From: JACCXG01 sp963717745
GTDB taxonomy: Bacteria; Acidobacteriota; Vicinamibacteria; Vicinamibacterales; 2-12-FULL-66-21
Assembly: GCA_963717745.1 (NCBI GenBank)
Contig: CAVQXJ010000002.1
Coordinates: forward strand, 62,001-126,000
Length of the DNA stretch: 64,000 bases
Direction of reading: 5' to 3'
The notes under the pieces are model-generated. The model did no database searches. It saw only the letters and a list, made by a program, of their open reading frames with translations, and was not told where the DNA came from. A program made the position numbers and the translations under genes. Position 1 is the first letter of the stretch. The number at the start of each line of letters is the position of its first letter. Shown one piece after another: positions 1 to 9,114 of the stretch.

Positions 1-2
1 CC

Positions 3-158
3 GGGATCCAGAACATCCTGTTCGGCGTGAGCGCGCGCGATCCGCTGACCTACCTGACGGTGACGGCGGTCATCACGCTGGTCTCGCTGATTGCGACGCT
101 GGTGCCCGCGCGGCGCGCGACGAGGGTCGATCCGATGGTGGCGCTTCGCGCGGAGTGA
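3..158 (+). CDS. MacB/FtsX-type ABC permease, C-terminal fragment (ADOP-like), cut by window start
   Basis: These are the last 51 residues of a membrane protein entering from the left. The frame shows a final transmembrane helix (VITLVSLIATLVPARRAT) followed by RVDPMVALRAE and a TGA stop. The ending PARRATR-[VI]-[DE]-PM-x-ALR-x-E is typical of MacB/FtsX permeases and closely matches the end of the large permease at 33837-36339 (ARATRIEPMGALRGE). It is therefore probably another duplicated acidobacterial permease (ADOP), which moves lipid or peptide substrates or acts in envelope stress. The substrate cannot be inferred. A tandem-unit palindrome begins three bases after the stop, exactly as behind the other permease. 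Confidence 0.85.
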   Translation, partial: GIQNILFGVSARDPLTYLTVTAVITLVSLIATLVPARRATRVDPMVALRAE

Positions 159-160
159 GC

Positions 161-320
161 GAATCCCTAATCCCTAATCCCTAATCCGAAATCCCTAATC
201 ACGAATCCCGAATCCCCGAATCCCGAATCCCCAATCGGGACGGTCAGCGATTAGGGATCGTGATTAGGGATTCGGGATCGGATTAGGGATTCCGGATTAG
301 GGATTCGCGATTAGGGATTC
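161..320. repeat. Tandem-unit palindrome, ATCCCTA unit
   Basis: The left arm (161-237) is built from ATCCCTA / ATCCCGA units. The right arm (248-320) is the complement, built from TTAGGGAT / TTCGGGAT units, with a loop of about ten bases. It sits directly behind the permease stop codon. The same unit and placement recur at 33646-33838. The rest of the 426-base gap before the TonB receptor holds the palindromic operator at 371-386 and nothing else I can name. Confidence 0.9.
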
Positions 321-370
321 ATATTGCGCATCGCGAAATGTCCAAGCGATGCGGCCCCGTCCCTGGCTTC

Positions 371-386
371 ACTTAAACGTTTAAGT
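371..386. promoter_or_regulatory. Perfect 16-bp palindrome, LacI/GalR-type operator candidate
   Basis: ACTTAAACGTTTAAGT is its own reverse complement, with a central CG flanked by A/T. This is the usual look of LacI/GalR-family operators. It lies about 200 bases upstream of the TonB receptor start at 585, in a gap otherwise lacking A/T-rich sequence. No LacI gene is visible in the window, so the regulator is inferred. Confidence 0.45.
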
Positions 387-584
387 AGCCAGACATTGAT
401 GTCACCGAAATCGTAGCGAATCCGCGGCGATCGCCAGATCGCGGCGATTTGATGCTGCGAAATATCCCAAACGCTCCAGAATTCCCTCTGGGGAACCGTC
501 ACTCGAAGGTAAGGTCCGCCCATCTCTGAGACGCTGGCGCAGCCTGATCGGTGGTGTGCGCCGGCGTGCGTCGAGGGAGGATCC

Positions 585-3500
585 ATGCTGTCGAGATCGA
601 GAACTACCTGTTGGAGTGTCTTCAGCGCCGTGCTGGTTGCCGCGGCGCTCACCACGAGCGCGGCTGCCGCGCAGACGTCGACCGGAACCATTTCGGGAAC
701 CGTGCTCGACCCCCAGAAAGCCATCGTGCCCGGTGCCACCATCACCGTCACCAACGAAGCCACGAGTGACGCCCGCGTCGGCGTGACCGATGATCAGGGC
801 AACTTCCAGGTCACCAACCTGCAGCCGGGGACCTACACGGCGCGCATCGAGCTCGCCAGCTTCCGGGTGTTCGAGCGCAAGAGCATCGTGCTGAGCGCCG
901 GTGAGCGGCTGTCGATCGGCACCATCTCGCTGGAAGTCGGCAGCCTCGGCGAGACCGTCACCGTCGAGGCCCGCGGCTCCCACGTCAACACCGCGGAGAC
1001 CCAGCACGCCGGGGTGATCACCTCGCGGCAGATCGAGCAGGTCCAGGTGCTCGGCCGCGACGTCACTTCGCTGATGCGGCTGCTACCGGGCGTGCGCTAT
1101 GAGAACACCGTGGACTCGCTCGGCATGAGCTTCGGCACCGACGTGCCCAACGTCGGCGGCGCGCGCCGCGATTGGAGCAACGTCATCGTCGACGGCGTGG
1201 TCGCCAACGAAGTCGGCGCCAGCAACCTGATGGCCCAGCAGATCAATCTCGACGCGATCGCCGAAGTCCGCGTGCTGCTCAATTCGTACCGCGCCGAGTA
1301 TGGACGCGCCGGCGGCGGGCAGGTGCAGATCGTCACGAAGAGCGGCGGCACCGCGTATCGCGGCAATCTCTACTACTACGGCCGTCACGAAAAGCTGAAC
1401 GCCACCGACTTCTTCCTCAACCGGCAAGGCGTCAAGAAGCCGCGCTACCGGTTCAACACCTACGGCGCCAACCTCGGCGGTCCGGTGCCGAAGGCCGACA
1501 AGAAGCTGTTCTTCTTCTATTCGATGGAAGCGCCGCTGGTCAGCCGGCCGGGGCCGCTGCGCAACTGGACGATGCCGACCGATGCCGAGATGGGGGGGGA
1601 CTTTTCGCAGACGCTGGATTCGCAGAACCGGCTGATCAACATCCGCGACCCGCAGCGGGAGGGCGCTTGCCCGGCCACCGGCGCGCCTGGCCCGGGTTGC
1701 TTCCCGGGGAACATCATTCCGCGCGAGCGGCTCAACTCGAACGGGTTCGCGCTGCTGAACATGCTGCCGCGTGCCACCAACTTCGATCGCGCGTTCACCC
1801 AGGGACAATTCAATCACTCGACCCAGGAGGGCGCCGAAAACCCGAAGATGAACAACGTGGTCCGGGTCGACTGGCGGCTCTCGAACAACGACAGCTTCTA
1901 CTTCACGTTCAAGGACTGGTACTCGGATCAGCGCGGCAGCGAGATCACCGCCGGCCCGGCGAAGTGGGGCTTCTTCAACACCCACTACCTGAACACCGAT
2001 CGCGGGATGAGCGTGAACTACACCAAGATCATCCGCCCGAACCTGGTGCTCGACGCCGATGTGGGTACGCGTCAGCAGACCGAGCAGTTCTATCCGCTCA
2101 CCGAAGCGGACTGGACCCGCATCAACCGCGACACCGTCGGATTCACCGTGGGGCAGTTCCACCCTGAGCTGAATGCCCGCAACGTGATCCCGAAGGTGAA
2201 CTTCAACACCACCAACCCGCCCAACTTCACCTTCGACAACCGGCTGGTCGATCAGGGCGTCGCCTGGCTGTCATCGGGGCGGACCAACCTGACCTGGATC
2301 GCTGGCGACCACTCGATGAAGGCCGGCTTCTACTTCGAGCAGTCGCGCAACTCGGAAGGCAGCGGCGGGGTCGGCGCCGGACCGTGGGCCGGCCAGTTCA
2401 ACTTCAACACCGACACCGCCAATCCGTTCGACACCAACCACAACTTCGCCAACGCGCTGCTGGGATCATTCCAGAGCTACTCCGAGATCGACGCGTTCTC
2501 GGAAGTGAAGGGCCGGCGCAACATCTCCGAGTTCTACGTGCAGGACACCTGGCGGGCCAACCGGCGGCTGACGCTCGACTACGGCGTGCGCTTCCTGTGG
2601 TATCAGCCGTGGCATTCGGCGCAGCCGGCCTCCGTCTTCGTGCCGGAGCGCTACGATCCGGCCAGGGCCCCCCGCTTATGGCAGCCGGCGCGGATCAACA
2701 ACGTGAACGTGGCGTTCGATCCGGTGACCGGCCGTACGATGCCCAACGTCTTCGTCGGGGTGTTCGTGGAAGGCACCGGCGATCGCGCGAACGGTATGGT
2801 CACCAACACCGATCCGGACTACCCACTCGGCTTCCGCGACAACCAGGGGATCGAGCCGGAACCGCGCTTGGGGATCGCCTACGACCTGACCGGCGACAAC
2901 AAGACCGGCCTCCACGCGAGCGTGGGCGTGTACCACAACCCCCACGTCAACGCCAACGGCATGGACGCGATGGCGCGGAATCCTCCGGTGCAGAACACGC
3001 CGAGCATCATCTTCGGGACCATGGATACGCTGCTGGCGGTGGGCGCCGCAGGGGCGTTCGCCAACCGGCCGAGCAATGTGTTCGGTATCGAGCGCGACGC
3101 CAAGACGCCGGTCAGCTACAACTACTCGGTCGGCGTGCAGCGCGAGCTCGGATGGGGCACGGTGCTGGACGTGACCTACGCCGGCTTCCAGATGCGCAAT
3201 GGCGAGATGGAAGCCAACATCAATCTGATCCCCGATGGCGCCCGCTACCTGGACGTCAATCCGCAGAACGCCGATCCCCGGACGGCGACCGCCGCCAAGC
3301 CGGCCGAGTTCCTGCGGCCCTACCTCGGGTATCAGAACATCACGATGCGCTCGCATTTCGGCGAGGCGTCGTACAACTCCCTGCAGCTGCAGTTGAACCG
3401 CCGGTACATCAACGGTCTGCAGTTCGCCATCGCCTACACCCTCGGGAAGACGGTCAGCGACGGCACCGCGTTCAACGTGCTCCGACCACAGGACTCGTGG

Positions 3501-4130
3501 AACATGGGGCCGGACGGCTCGACGCAGTTCCACAATCTGGTCCTGAACTACACCTGGGACGTGCCCGGCGGCAGCCATCTCTGGAACAACGCGTTCACGC
3601 GCGGGCTGCTCGACGGCTGGCAGCTGTCGGGAGATACCGGCCTGGTCAGCGGCGACTGGTCGGGCGTCACCATCTCGACGACCGACAACTTCGACTTCAC
3701 CGGCGGCGACGGCGGCACCGGTGGGGATATCGGCGGCGGCGGCCGGACGGTCCGACCGTCGATCGTCGGCGATCCGATCTGCCGCGACAATTGCGATCCG
3801 ACGCCCGGCGGCACCGGCCGCTATCTGAACGTGAGCGCCTTCACCCGGCCCGCCGGACGCGGCGACTACGGCAACGCGGCGCGGACGTTCTTCCGTCTGC
3901 CGCCGATCGTCCTGTCGAACATGTCGATCTTCAAGAACTTCCGGGTCGCCGGCCGTCAGCTGCAGTTCCGCTGGGAGGCCTACAACGTGTTCAACCAGGT
4001 AAACTGGAGCGCCATCAACACCACCGCCCAGTTCAACCCGGCGGGCGAGCAGGTGAACGCCAACTTCGGCCAGGCCACCACGGCGCGCGCGGCCCGAGTG
4101 ATGCAGGGAGCGATTCGGTTCACTTTCTGA
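585..4130 (+). CDS. TonB-dependent receptor with N-terminal carboxypeptidase-regulatory domain
   Basis: Outer-membrane receptor of 1181 residues, probably importing a sugar oligomer or another large nutrient with TonB energy. It opens with a signal peptide (about residues 1-29, ending SAAAAQ). Next is a CarboxypepD_reg-like beta-sandwich (about 32-115, starting TGTISGTVLDPQ) and a plug domain with the GGGQVQIVTKSGG element. The long beta-barrel ends in RFTF, the terminal aromatic expected of an outer-membrane barrel. The start is fixed by GAGGGAGG at 573-580, four bases before the ATG. This architecture is the standard acidobacterial OmpA/SusC-like receptor. The palindrome at 371-386 may be its operator. 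The frame is intact. Confidence 0.93.
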   Translation: MLSRSRTTCWSVFSAVLVAAALTTSAAAAQTSTGTISGTVLDPQKAIVPGATITVTNEATSDARVGVTDDQGNFQVTNLQPGTYTARIELASFRVFERKSIVLSAGERLSIGTISLEVGSLGETVTVEARGSHVNTAETQHAGVITSRQIEQVQVLGRDVTSLMRLLPGVRYENTVDSLGMSFGTDVPNVGGARRDWSNVIVDGVVANEVGASNLMAQQINLDAIAEVRVLLNSYRAEYGRAGGGQVQIVTKSGGTAYRGNLYYYGRHEKLNATDFFLNRQGVKKPRYRFNTYGANLGGPVPKADKKLFFFYSMEAPLVSRPGPLRNWTMPTDAEMGGDFSQTLDSQNRLINIRDPQREGACPATGAPGPGCFPGNIIPRERLNSNGFALLNMLPRATNFDRAFTQGQFNHSTQEGAENPKMNNVVRVDWRLSNNDSFYFTFKDWYSDQRGSEITAGPAKWGFFNTHYLNTDRGMSVNYTKIIRPNLVLDADVGTRQQTEQFYPLTEADWTRINRDTVGFTVGQFHPELNARNVIPKVNFNTTNPPNFTFDNRLVDQGVAWLSSGRTNLTWIAGDHSMKAGFYFEQSRNSEGSGGVGAGPWAGQFNFNTDTANPFDTNHNFANALLGSFQSYSEIDAFSEVKGRRNISEFYVQDTWRANRRLTLDYGVRFLWYQPWHSAQPASVFVPERYDPARAPRLWQPARINNVNVAFDPVTGRTMPNVFVGVFVEGTGDRANGMVTNTDPDYPLGFRDNQGIEPEPRLGIAYDLTGDNKTGLHASVGVYHNPHVNANGMDAMARNPPVQNTPSIIFGTMDTLLAVGAAGAFANRPSNVFGIERDAKTPVSYNYSVGVQRELGWGTVLDVTYAGFQMRNGEMEANINLIPDGARYLDVNPQNADPRTATAAKPAEFLRPYLGYQNITMRSHFGEASYNSLQLQLNRRYINGLQFAIAYTLGKTVSDGTAFNVLRPQDSWNMGPDGSTQFHNLVLNYTWDVPGGSHLWNNAFTRGLLDGWQLSGDTGLVSGDWSGVTISTTDNFDFTGGDGGTGGDIGGGGRTVRPSIVGDPICRDNCDPTPGGTGRYLNVSAFTRPAGRGDYGNAARTFFRLPPIVLSNMSIFKNFRVAGRQLQFRWEAYNVFNQVNWSAINTTAQFNPAGEQVNANFGQATTARAARVMQGAIRFTF

Positions 4131-4216
4131 GCTACGCTCGAACGACCGGGTCCGTCGATCGCGGCTACGAGGTGCTTTCAGACGCGGCCGGGTTGTTCGA
4201 GGGCCGGTGAGCTTAA

Positions 4217-4280
4217 CAGGAGGGCCAGGAGGTCAGGAGGAACCAGTAAGATGTTTTCTCCTGATCTCCTGGCCCTCCTG
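4217..4280. repeat. Tandem-unit palindrome, CAGGAGGNC unit
   Basis: CAGGAGGGCCAGGAGGTCAG (from 4217) pairs with the complementary CTGATCTCCTGGCCCTCCTG ending at 4280, almost perfectly, around a loop of about 11 bases. It lies between two genes on the same strand. It is short and strong enough to end transcription, but no clear T-run follows it. Confidence 0.85.
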
Positions 4281-4365
4281 TAATCACGGTCCTGGGAAAG
4301 GTCCCGGTTGCCGCTCCAAGCAGCAAGGGTGGTTGGGCGCGGTTTTCGAAACGAGCGATCTCTTG

Positions 4366-5391
4366 ATGCGTCGACGTCTTTTCCAGTCACTACTGCTGGC
4401 AGCAGTGCTCGGTCTTCCTTCCGGCGCGGCCGCGCAGAACCCGCATCTCATCGTCTACGAAGGGGGCCAGGGGCCGGGGCGCGGCAAGCACATCGTCTTT
4501 CTGGCCGGCGATCACGAGTATCGGTCGGAGGAATCGCTCCCGGCGCTGGCGCGGATCATGGCGCGGCGCTACGGGTTCAAGTGCAGCGTGTTCTTCACCA
4601 CCAATCCGCAAACCGGCTACATCGACCCGGGCAGCTCGCACATCGCCGGGCTCGAGGCGCTGCGGACCGCGGACCTGATGGTCGTGTTCCTGCGGTTTCA
4701 GGATTTCCCCGACGGCGAGATGCAGCACATCGCCGACTACCTCGATCGGGGAGGACCGGTGGTCGGATTCCGGACCGCGACCCATGCCTTCCAGATCAAG
4801 CGGCCCGACGCGAAATTCGTGCGCTTCGACTGGCAGAACAAGGGAGATTTCGCGGGTGGATTCGGACGGCAGATCCTCGGCGAAACGTGGGTGTCGCACT
4901 ACGGCACCAACCACAAGATGAGCTCGCGGCTGATCCTGGAGCCGTCGCAGGTCAGCCATCCGGTGCTGCGCGGCGTGAAGGACGTCTGGGTGCAGTCGGG
5001 GGGATACACGGCGGATCCGCTGCCGCCGAGCGTGATCCTCGCGCGCGGCCAGATCCTCAACGGGATGACGCCGGACTCGCCGCCCAACCCCGACAAGCAG
5101 CAGGTGCCCGTCGCCTGGGTGCGGTCCTACTCGTCCGCTTCGGGCAAGACCGGACGGGTGTTCACGACCACGCACGGCGCGTCGGAGGACCTGTTGAACG
5201 AAGGGTTCCGGCGCCTGGCGGTCAACGGGTTGCTGTGGGCGGCCGGGCTCGAGAACAACATCACGGCAGATGGCAACGTCGGCCTGGTCGGGCCGTATCA
5301 ACCGACGACGTTCAACTTCAAGGGCTTCGTCAAGGACGTCAAGCCGGCCGAGATGGCCGGCTGGGACACGCCGATTCCACCGAAGAAGTAG
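4366..5391 (+). CDS. ThuA-like domain protein (secreted)
   Basis: A 341-residue protein of the ThuA family, a class-I glutamine-amidotransferase-like fold linked to sugar use. A signal peptide (MRRRLFQSLL to AAAQ, about 1-24) is followed by the family core from about residue 42 (HIVFLAGDHEYRSEE). Later come a FRTATHAF segment and the FTTTHGASEDL segment near the end, where the family has its conserved histidine. The ATG at 4366 is preferred because the frame upstream runs through the palindrome and has no coding character. It lies nine bases before the 5401 gene, which also belongs to a family that accompanies ThuA proteins in planctomycetes and acidobacteria. A role in modifying oxidised sugars is inference. 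Confidence 0.85.
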   Translation: MRRRLFQSLLLAAVLGLPSGAAAQNPHLIVYEGGQGPGRGKHIVFLAGDHEYRSEESLPALARIMARRYGFKCSVFFTTNPQTGYIDPGSSHIAGLEALRTADLMVVFLRFQDFPDGEMQHIADYLDRGGPVVGFRTATHAFQIKRPDAKFVRFDWQNKGDFAGGFGRQILGETWVSHYGTNHKMSSRLILEPSQVSHPVLRGVKDVWVQSGGYTADPLPPSVILARGQILNGMTPDSPPNPDKQQVPVAWVRSYSSASGKTGRVFTTTHGASEDLLNEGFRRLAVNGLLWAAGLENNITADGNVGLVGPYQPTTFNFKGFVKDVKPAEMAGWDTPIPPKK

Positions 5392-5400
5392 CTGTATTCC

Positions 5401-8400
5401 ATGCTCAGAAAACCTCGCTTCTGGCTGTTCCTCGCCGCGGCGGTCGCGGTCGTCTCGCTCACCCCCGAACGCCCCGGCGCGGCCACGCCGTTCGTGCTGC
5501 GCGCCGGCGATCACATCTGCATCGTCGGCAACCAGCTCGCCGAGCGCCTGCAGTACGACGGGTGGCTCGACACGCTGCTGCACGCGCGCTTTCCGCGGAA
5601 CGACCTGGTCATCCGCAACCTCGGCTTCTCCGGCGACGAAGTCGCGACCCGTCTGCGGTCGAAGAACTTCGGCAGCCCGGACGAGTGGCTGAGCGGCAAC
5701 GCCGAGGCGATCGGCGGGTATCAGGAGAACCGGCTGAAGGACGCCAACACCAAGGCGGATGTCATCTTCGCGTTCTTCGGCTACAACGAGTCGTACGGCG
5801 GCGACGCCGGATTGCCGGCCTTTCGAAAGCAGCTCGACGCCTGGCTGACCCACACGCTCGCGCAGAAGTACAACGGCAAGACGGCGCCGCGCGTCGTGCT
5901 GTTCTCGCCGATCGCGCACGAGGACCTGCGCAACCCGGATCTTCCCGACGGCCGTGAGAACAACGCCAGGCTCGAGCTGTATACGCTGGCGATGTCGCAG
6001 GTGGCCGCGGCGCACGACGTGCGGTTCGTCGACCTCTTCGCGCCGAGCAAGGCGCTGTTCGCGGCGGCGAAGACGCCGCTGACCAGCAACGGCGTCCACT
6101 TGAACGAGGAGGGCAACCGCCGGATCGCCGAGGTCATCGACCGCGATCTGTTCGGCGCGCCTCCTCGCGCCTATCCGCGTGCCTTCCTGACAGCGCTGCA
6201 GCGCGCGGTTGTGGACAAGAGCTTCCAGTGGTTCAACCGCTACCGCACCACCGACGGCTTCGCCACCTACGGCGATCGCGCGTTCCTGACCTTCATCCGC
6301 AACAACCCGCGCAACGTCAACCCGGCGACCGTGAAGTTCAACAAGGAAGACGTGCTGCCGACCAACTACGAGGTGCTGCAGCGCGAAGTGGACGTGCTCG
6401 ACCACATGACGACCAACCGCGATCGCCAGATCTGGCGCATTGCGCGCGGCCAGGGTCCGAGCCCCGCGGAAGTGAAAGTGGGCGACTCCGACACGCCCCC
6501 CTTCATCGACGCCGGAACCAACGAGCCCGGCAAGGGACCGAACGGCGCCCACATCTATCTGGACGGCGAGCAGGCCATCTCGCAGATGAAGGTCGGCCCT
6601 GGCCTGAAGGTCGAGCTCTTCGCGTCGGAGAAAGAGTTTCCCGAGATGGTGAACCCGGTGCAGCTCGCGGTCGATACCCGCGGACGGCTGTGGGTCGCGG
6701 TGTGGAAGAACTATCCCCACTGGCAGCCCAAGACGCCGATGGACGACAAGCTGCTGATCCTCGAGGACACCAACGGCGACGGCAAGGCCGACAAGCGCAC
6801 GGTGTTCGCCGGCGATCTGAACAACCCGACCGGCTTCGAGTTCTGGAACGGCGGCGTGATCGTGTCGCAGGCGCCGAACCTCGTGTTCCTCAAGGACACC
6901 AACGGCGACGACAAGTACGACACCAGGCAGATCCTCATCGGCGGCATGGACACGGCCGACACCCACCATGCGATGAACAGCTTCGTGTTCGATCCCGGCG
7001 GCGCGCTCTACGTCCGCGAGGGGATCTTCCATCGCAGCCAGGTCGAGACCCCGTGGGGACCGGTGGTCCGACAGGCCGACGGCGGCGTCTTTCGCTTCGA
7101 GCCGCGGACGTTCAAGTTCGAGACCTATATCCCGATGAACTTCCCGAACCCCCACGGCCACACCTTCGACTCATGGGGACGGGACATCATCTTCGACGCC
7201 ACCGGCGGACAGCCCTACTACGGGCCGTCGATGTCGACCAAGAAGTACTACCCGGCGATGGAGTCGACCAAGGCGCCGCGTCCCGGCCAGGTGCGCACCC
7301 GCCCGGTCGGCGGCAGCGAGATCATCTCGAGCCGTCACTTCCCGGACGAGATGCAGGGGAACCTGGTCGTGCTGAACACCATCGGTTTCAGGGGCGTGCT
7401 TCAGTACAAGATCACCGAGGACGGCGCCGGCCTGAAGATGACGGAAGTCGACCCGATCATCGAGTCGGCGGACGAGAACTTCCGTCCCGTCGACGCGGAG
7501 ATCGGGTCCGACGGCGCGCTCTACATCGCCGACTGGCAGAACCCGATCATCGGCCACATGCAGCACAACCTGCGCGACCGGTCGCGCGATCGCGAGCACG
7601 GCCGCGTCTATCGCGTGACCGCCGTCGGCCGGCCGCTGCTCAAGCCGGCGCCGATCGCCGGCGAGCCGATCGATCGGCTGCTCGACCTGCTGAAGGAGCC
7701 GGAAGACCGCGTCCGCTATCGCGCCAGGATCGAGCTGGGCGGCCGCAACACCAGCGACGTGCTCGCGGCGCTGAACACCTGGATCTCGCGGCTCGACAAA
7801 GGCAGCCCGCAGTACGAGCACCAGATGATGGAAGCGCTGTGGGTCCAGCAGTGGCACAACCGCGTCGACCAGACGCTGTTGAAGCGCATGCTCCGATCGA
7901 GCGAGCCGTGGGCGCGCGCCGCCGCGACGCGCGTGCTCTGCTACTGGCGCGACCGTGTCCCCGACGCGATGGAGCTGCTCAACACACAGGTCGCCGATCC
8001 ACATCCGGCCGTGCGCCTCGAGGCGGTCCGCGCCGCGAGCTTCTTCAAGACGCCGGACGCGATCCGCCTCGCCAAGTCGGTTGAAAAGGATCTCCAGGAT
8101 CGCTTCCTCGCCTACACCTACCAGCAGACGATGACGACGCTGGAGGGGCTCGTCAAGCGGGAGAGCACCACGACCGCGAACGCGCCGGCCGAAGCCAATA
8201 CGACCGCGACGGCGCTGCCCGATCTCTCTGCCGCCGCCATGCGCCGGGATCTGCGCGACAAGGGCGTGCAGACGATCAACATCGGCACGATTCCGGAGCA
8301 GATGATCTTCGACGTCCGCTGGTTCGTGGTCGAGGCCGGCAAGCCCGTGCAGCTGACCCTCAAGAACGCCGATTTCATGCCCCACAACATCGTCATCGGC

Positions 8401-9036
8401 CAGCCGGGGTCGATCAACGCCATCGGCAACGCCGCCGCGACCATGCCGGCGCCGACCGCCGCCAACGCCCGGGCGTATGTGCCCGACCTGCCGTCGGTGA
8501 TCGAGGCCTCGCGCCTGATACAGCGCGACGAATCCGACACCATCAAGTTCACCGCGCCGGCCAAGCCCGGCCAGTACAACTTCGTCTGCACCTTCCCCGG
8601 CCACTGGGTGCGCATGTACGGCGTCATGCTGGTGGTGCCGAGTCTCGACGCCTTCGAAGCGAAGCCCTCGGTGCCGAACGATCCGATGACCGGCAAGCCG
8701 TACGACGCGCAGCGGGTGGGGGCGAAATGGACCGTAGTCCGTGGTCCGTGGTCCGTAGTCCGGAAAACCCTTCGGACATTGCTCTCGAGGGTTTCGGACC
8801 GCACGGACTACGGACCCGAGCGGGTTTTGGGGAGTGTGCAGAACGAGACAGTCAGCACCAGCCCGGCCGTGATACGGTCGCGCCTATGTGGAACACAAAG
8901 CTGCCGCCCCGCCCCGCCGTCCACGAGTGCCCGTCCTGCCATCAGCCGCAGACCAAGATTCAGCGGAAGCTCAACGAGACGCAGCTCGGAGCCACCTGCT
9001 TCGTCTGTGCCCGGCCGGAGTGCTCACTCGGGATGA
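5401..9036 (+). CDS. SGNH-like / PVC beta-propeller / HEAT / cupredoxin fusion protein
   Basis: Exported multidomain protein of 1211 codons. A signal peptide is followed by an SGNH-hydrolase-like domain (about 36-255). Its block I reads VGNQLAER, so the usual GDS serine is absent, while the block V histidine (GVHLNEEG, H233) is present. A PVC-type dehydrogenase beta-propeller follows (about 388-745, with DTNGDGKADKR calcium-like loops), then HEAT-type helices (about 755-895). A cupredoxin closes the protein, with candidate type-1 copper ligands H995, C1063, H1068 and M1072 in azurin spacing (C-x4-H-x3-M). From about codon 1110 the frame runs into the palindrome at 8729-8815, finds no stop, and ends at 9036 inside the next gene. 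The natural protein probably ended near residue 1105. A role in periplasmic sugar oxidation with copper electron transfer is inferred. Confidence 0.85.
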   Translation: MLRKPRFWLFLAAAVAVVSLTPERPGAATPFVLRAGDHICIVGNQLAERLQYDGWLDTLLHARFPRNDLVIRNLGFSGDEVATRLRSKNFGSPDEWLSGNAEAIGGYQENRLKDANTKADVIFAFFGYNESYGGDAGLPAFRKQLDAWLTHTLAQKYNGKTAPRVVLFSPIAHEDLRNPDLPDGRENNARLELYTLAMSQVAAAHDVRFVDLFAPSKALFAAAKTPLTSNGVHLNEEGNRRIAEVIDRDLFGAPPRAYPRAFLTALQRAVVDKSFQWFNRYRTTDGFATYGDRAFLTFIRNNPRNVNPATVKFNKEDVLPTNYEVLQREVDVLDHMTTNRDRQIWRIARGQGPSPAEVKVGDSDTPPFIDAGTNEPGKGPNGAHIYLDGEQAISQMKVGPGLKVELFASEKEFPEMVNPVQLAVDTRGRLWVAVWKNYPHWQPKTPMDDKLLILEDTNGDGKADKRTVFAGDLNNPTGFEFWNGGVIVSQAPNLVFLKDTNGDDKYDTRQILIGGMDTADTHHAMNSFVFDPGGALYVREGIFHRSQVETPWGPVVRQADGGVFRFEPRTFKFETYIPMNFPNPHGHTFDSWGRDIIFDATGGQPYYGPSMSTKKYYPAMESTKAPRPGQVRTRPVGGSEIISSRHFPDEMQGNLVVLNTIGFRGVLQYKITEDGAGLKMTEVDPIIESADENFRPVDAEIGSDGALYIADWQNPIIGHMQHNLRDRSRDREHGRVYRVTAVGRPLLKPAPIAGEPIDRLLDLLKEPEDRVRYRARIELGGRNTSDVLAALNTWISRLDKGSPQYEHQMMEALWVQQWHNRVDQTLLKRMLRSSEPWARAAATRVLCYWRDRVPDAMELLNTQVADPHPAVRLEAVRAASFFKTPDAIRLAKSVEKDLQDRFLAYTYQQTMTTLEGLVKRESTTTANAPAEANTTATALPDLSAAAMRRDLRDKGVQTINIGTIPEQMIFDVRWFVVEAGKPVQLTLKNADFMPHNIVIGQPGSINAIGNAAATMPAPTAANARAYVPDLPSVIEASRLIQRDESDTIKFTAPAKPGQYNFVCTFPGHWVRMYGVMLVVPSLDAFEAKPSVPNDPMTGKPYDAQRVGAKWTVVRGPWSVVRKTLRTLLSRVSDRTDYGPERVLGSVQNETVSTSPAVIRSRLCGTQSCRPAPPSTSARPAISRRPRFSGSSTRRSSEPPASSVPGRSAHSG
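8729..8815. repeat. Tandem-unit palindrome, TCCGTGG unit, lying inside an open frame
   Basis: The left arm from 8729 repeats TCCGTAG / TCCGTGG. The right arm (8789-8815) carries the complement (CGGACTACGGACCC at its end). The inner part pairs AAACCC with GGGTTT. The reading frame of the 5401 gene passes straight through with no stop. Confidence 0.88.
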
Positions 9037-9071
9037 ACCTGACCAAAGTCGACAACTGGGTCGCGGTCTAA
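8886..9071 (+). CDS. Small zinc-ribbon protein, 61 aa
   Basis: A short protein with C-P-S-C near the N-terminus (HECPSCHQ) and a second pair C-x2-C-x4-C (CFVCARPEC), the pattern of a treble-clef or zinc-ribbon fold. It has no signal peptide or membrane segment. It starts with ATG and overlaps, in another frame, the run-on tail of the 5401 gene. I consider this frame the real one because of its cysteine pattern. The function is unknown; a nucleic-acid or protein-binding role would be a guess. Confidence 0.6.
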   Translation: MWNTKLPPRPAVHECPSCHQPQTKIQRKLNETQLGATCFVCARPECSLGMNLTKVDNWVAV

Positions 9072-9114
9072 GGACCCTGGTCGTCAGCTCGGCGGGTACC
9101 GTCCGGTCCGGCGC

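Noticed and set aside
161..320. Telomere-like TTAGGGA array suggesting a linear chromosome end
   Set aside because: The arms are inverted, internal, flanked by genes on both sides and repeated at 33646-33838, so it is an intergenic palindrome and not a replicon end.
4390..7161. Very long minus-strand open frame opposite the ThuA and fusion genes
   Set aside because: It is a G+C-driven shadow of the plus-strand genes. It has Arg/Val/Asp/His-rich composition, no domain, no start site, and the plus-strand frames carry clear motifs.
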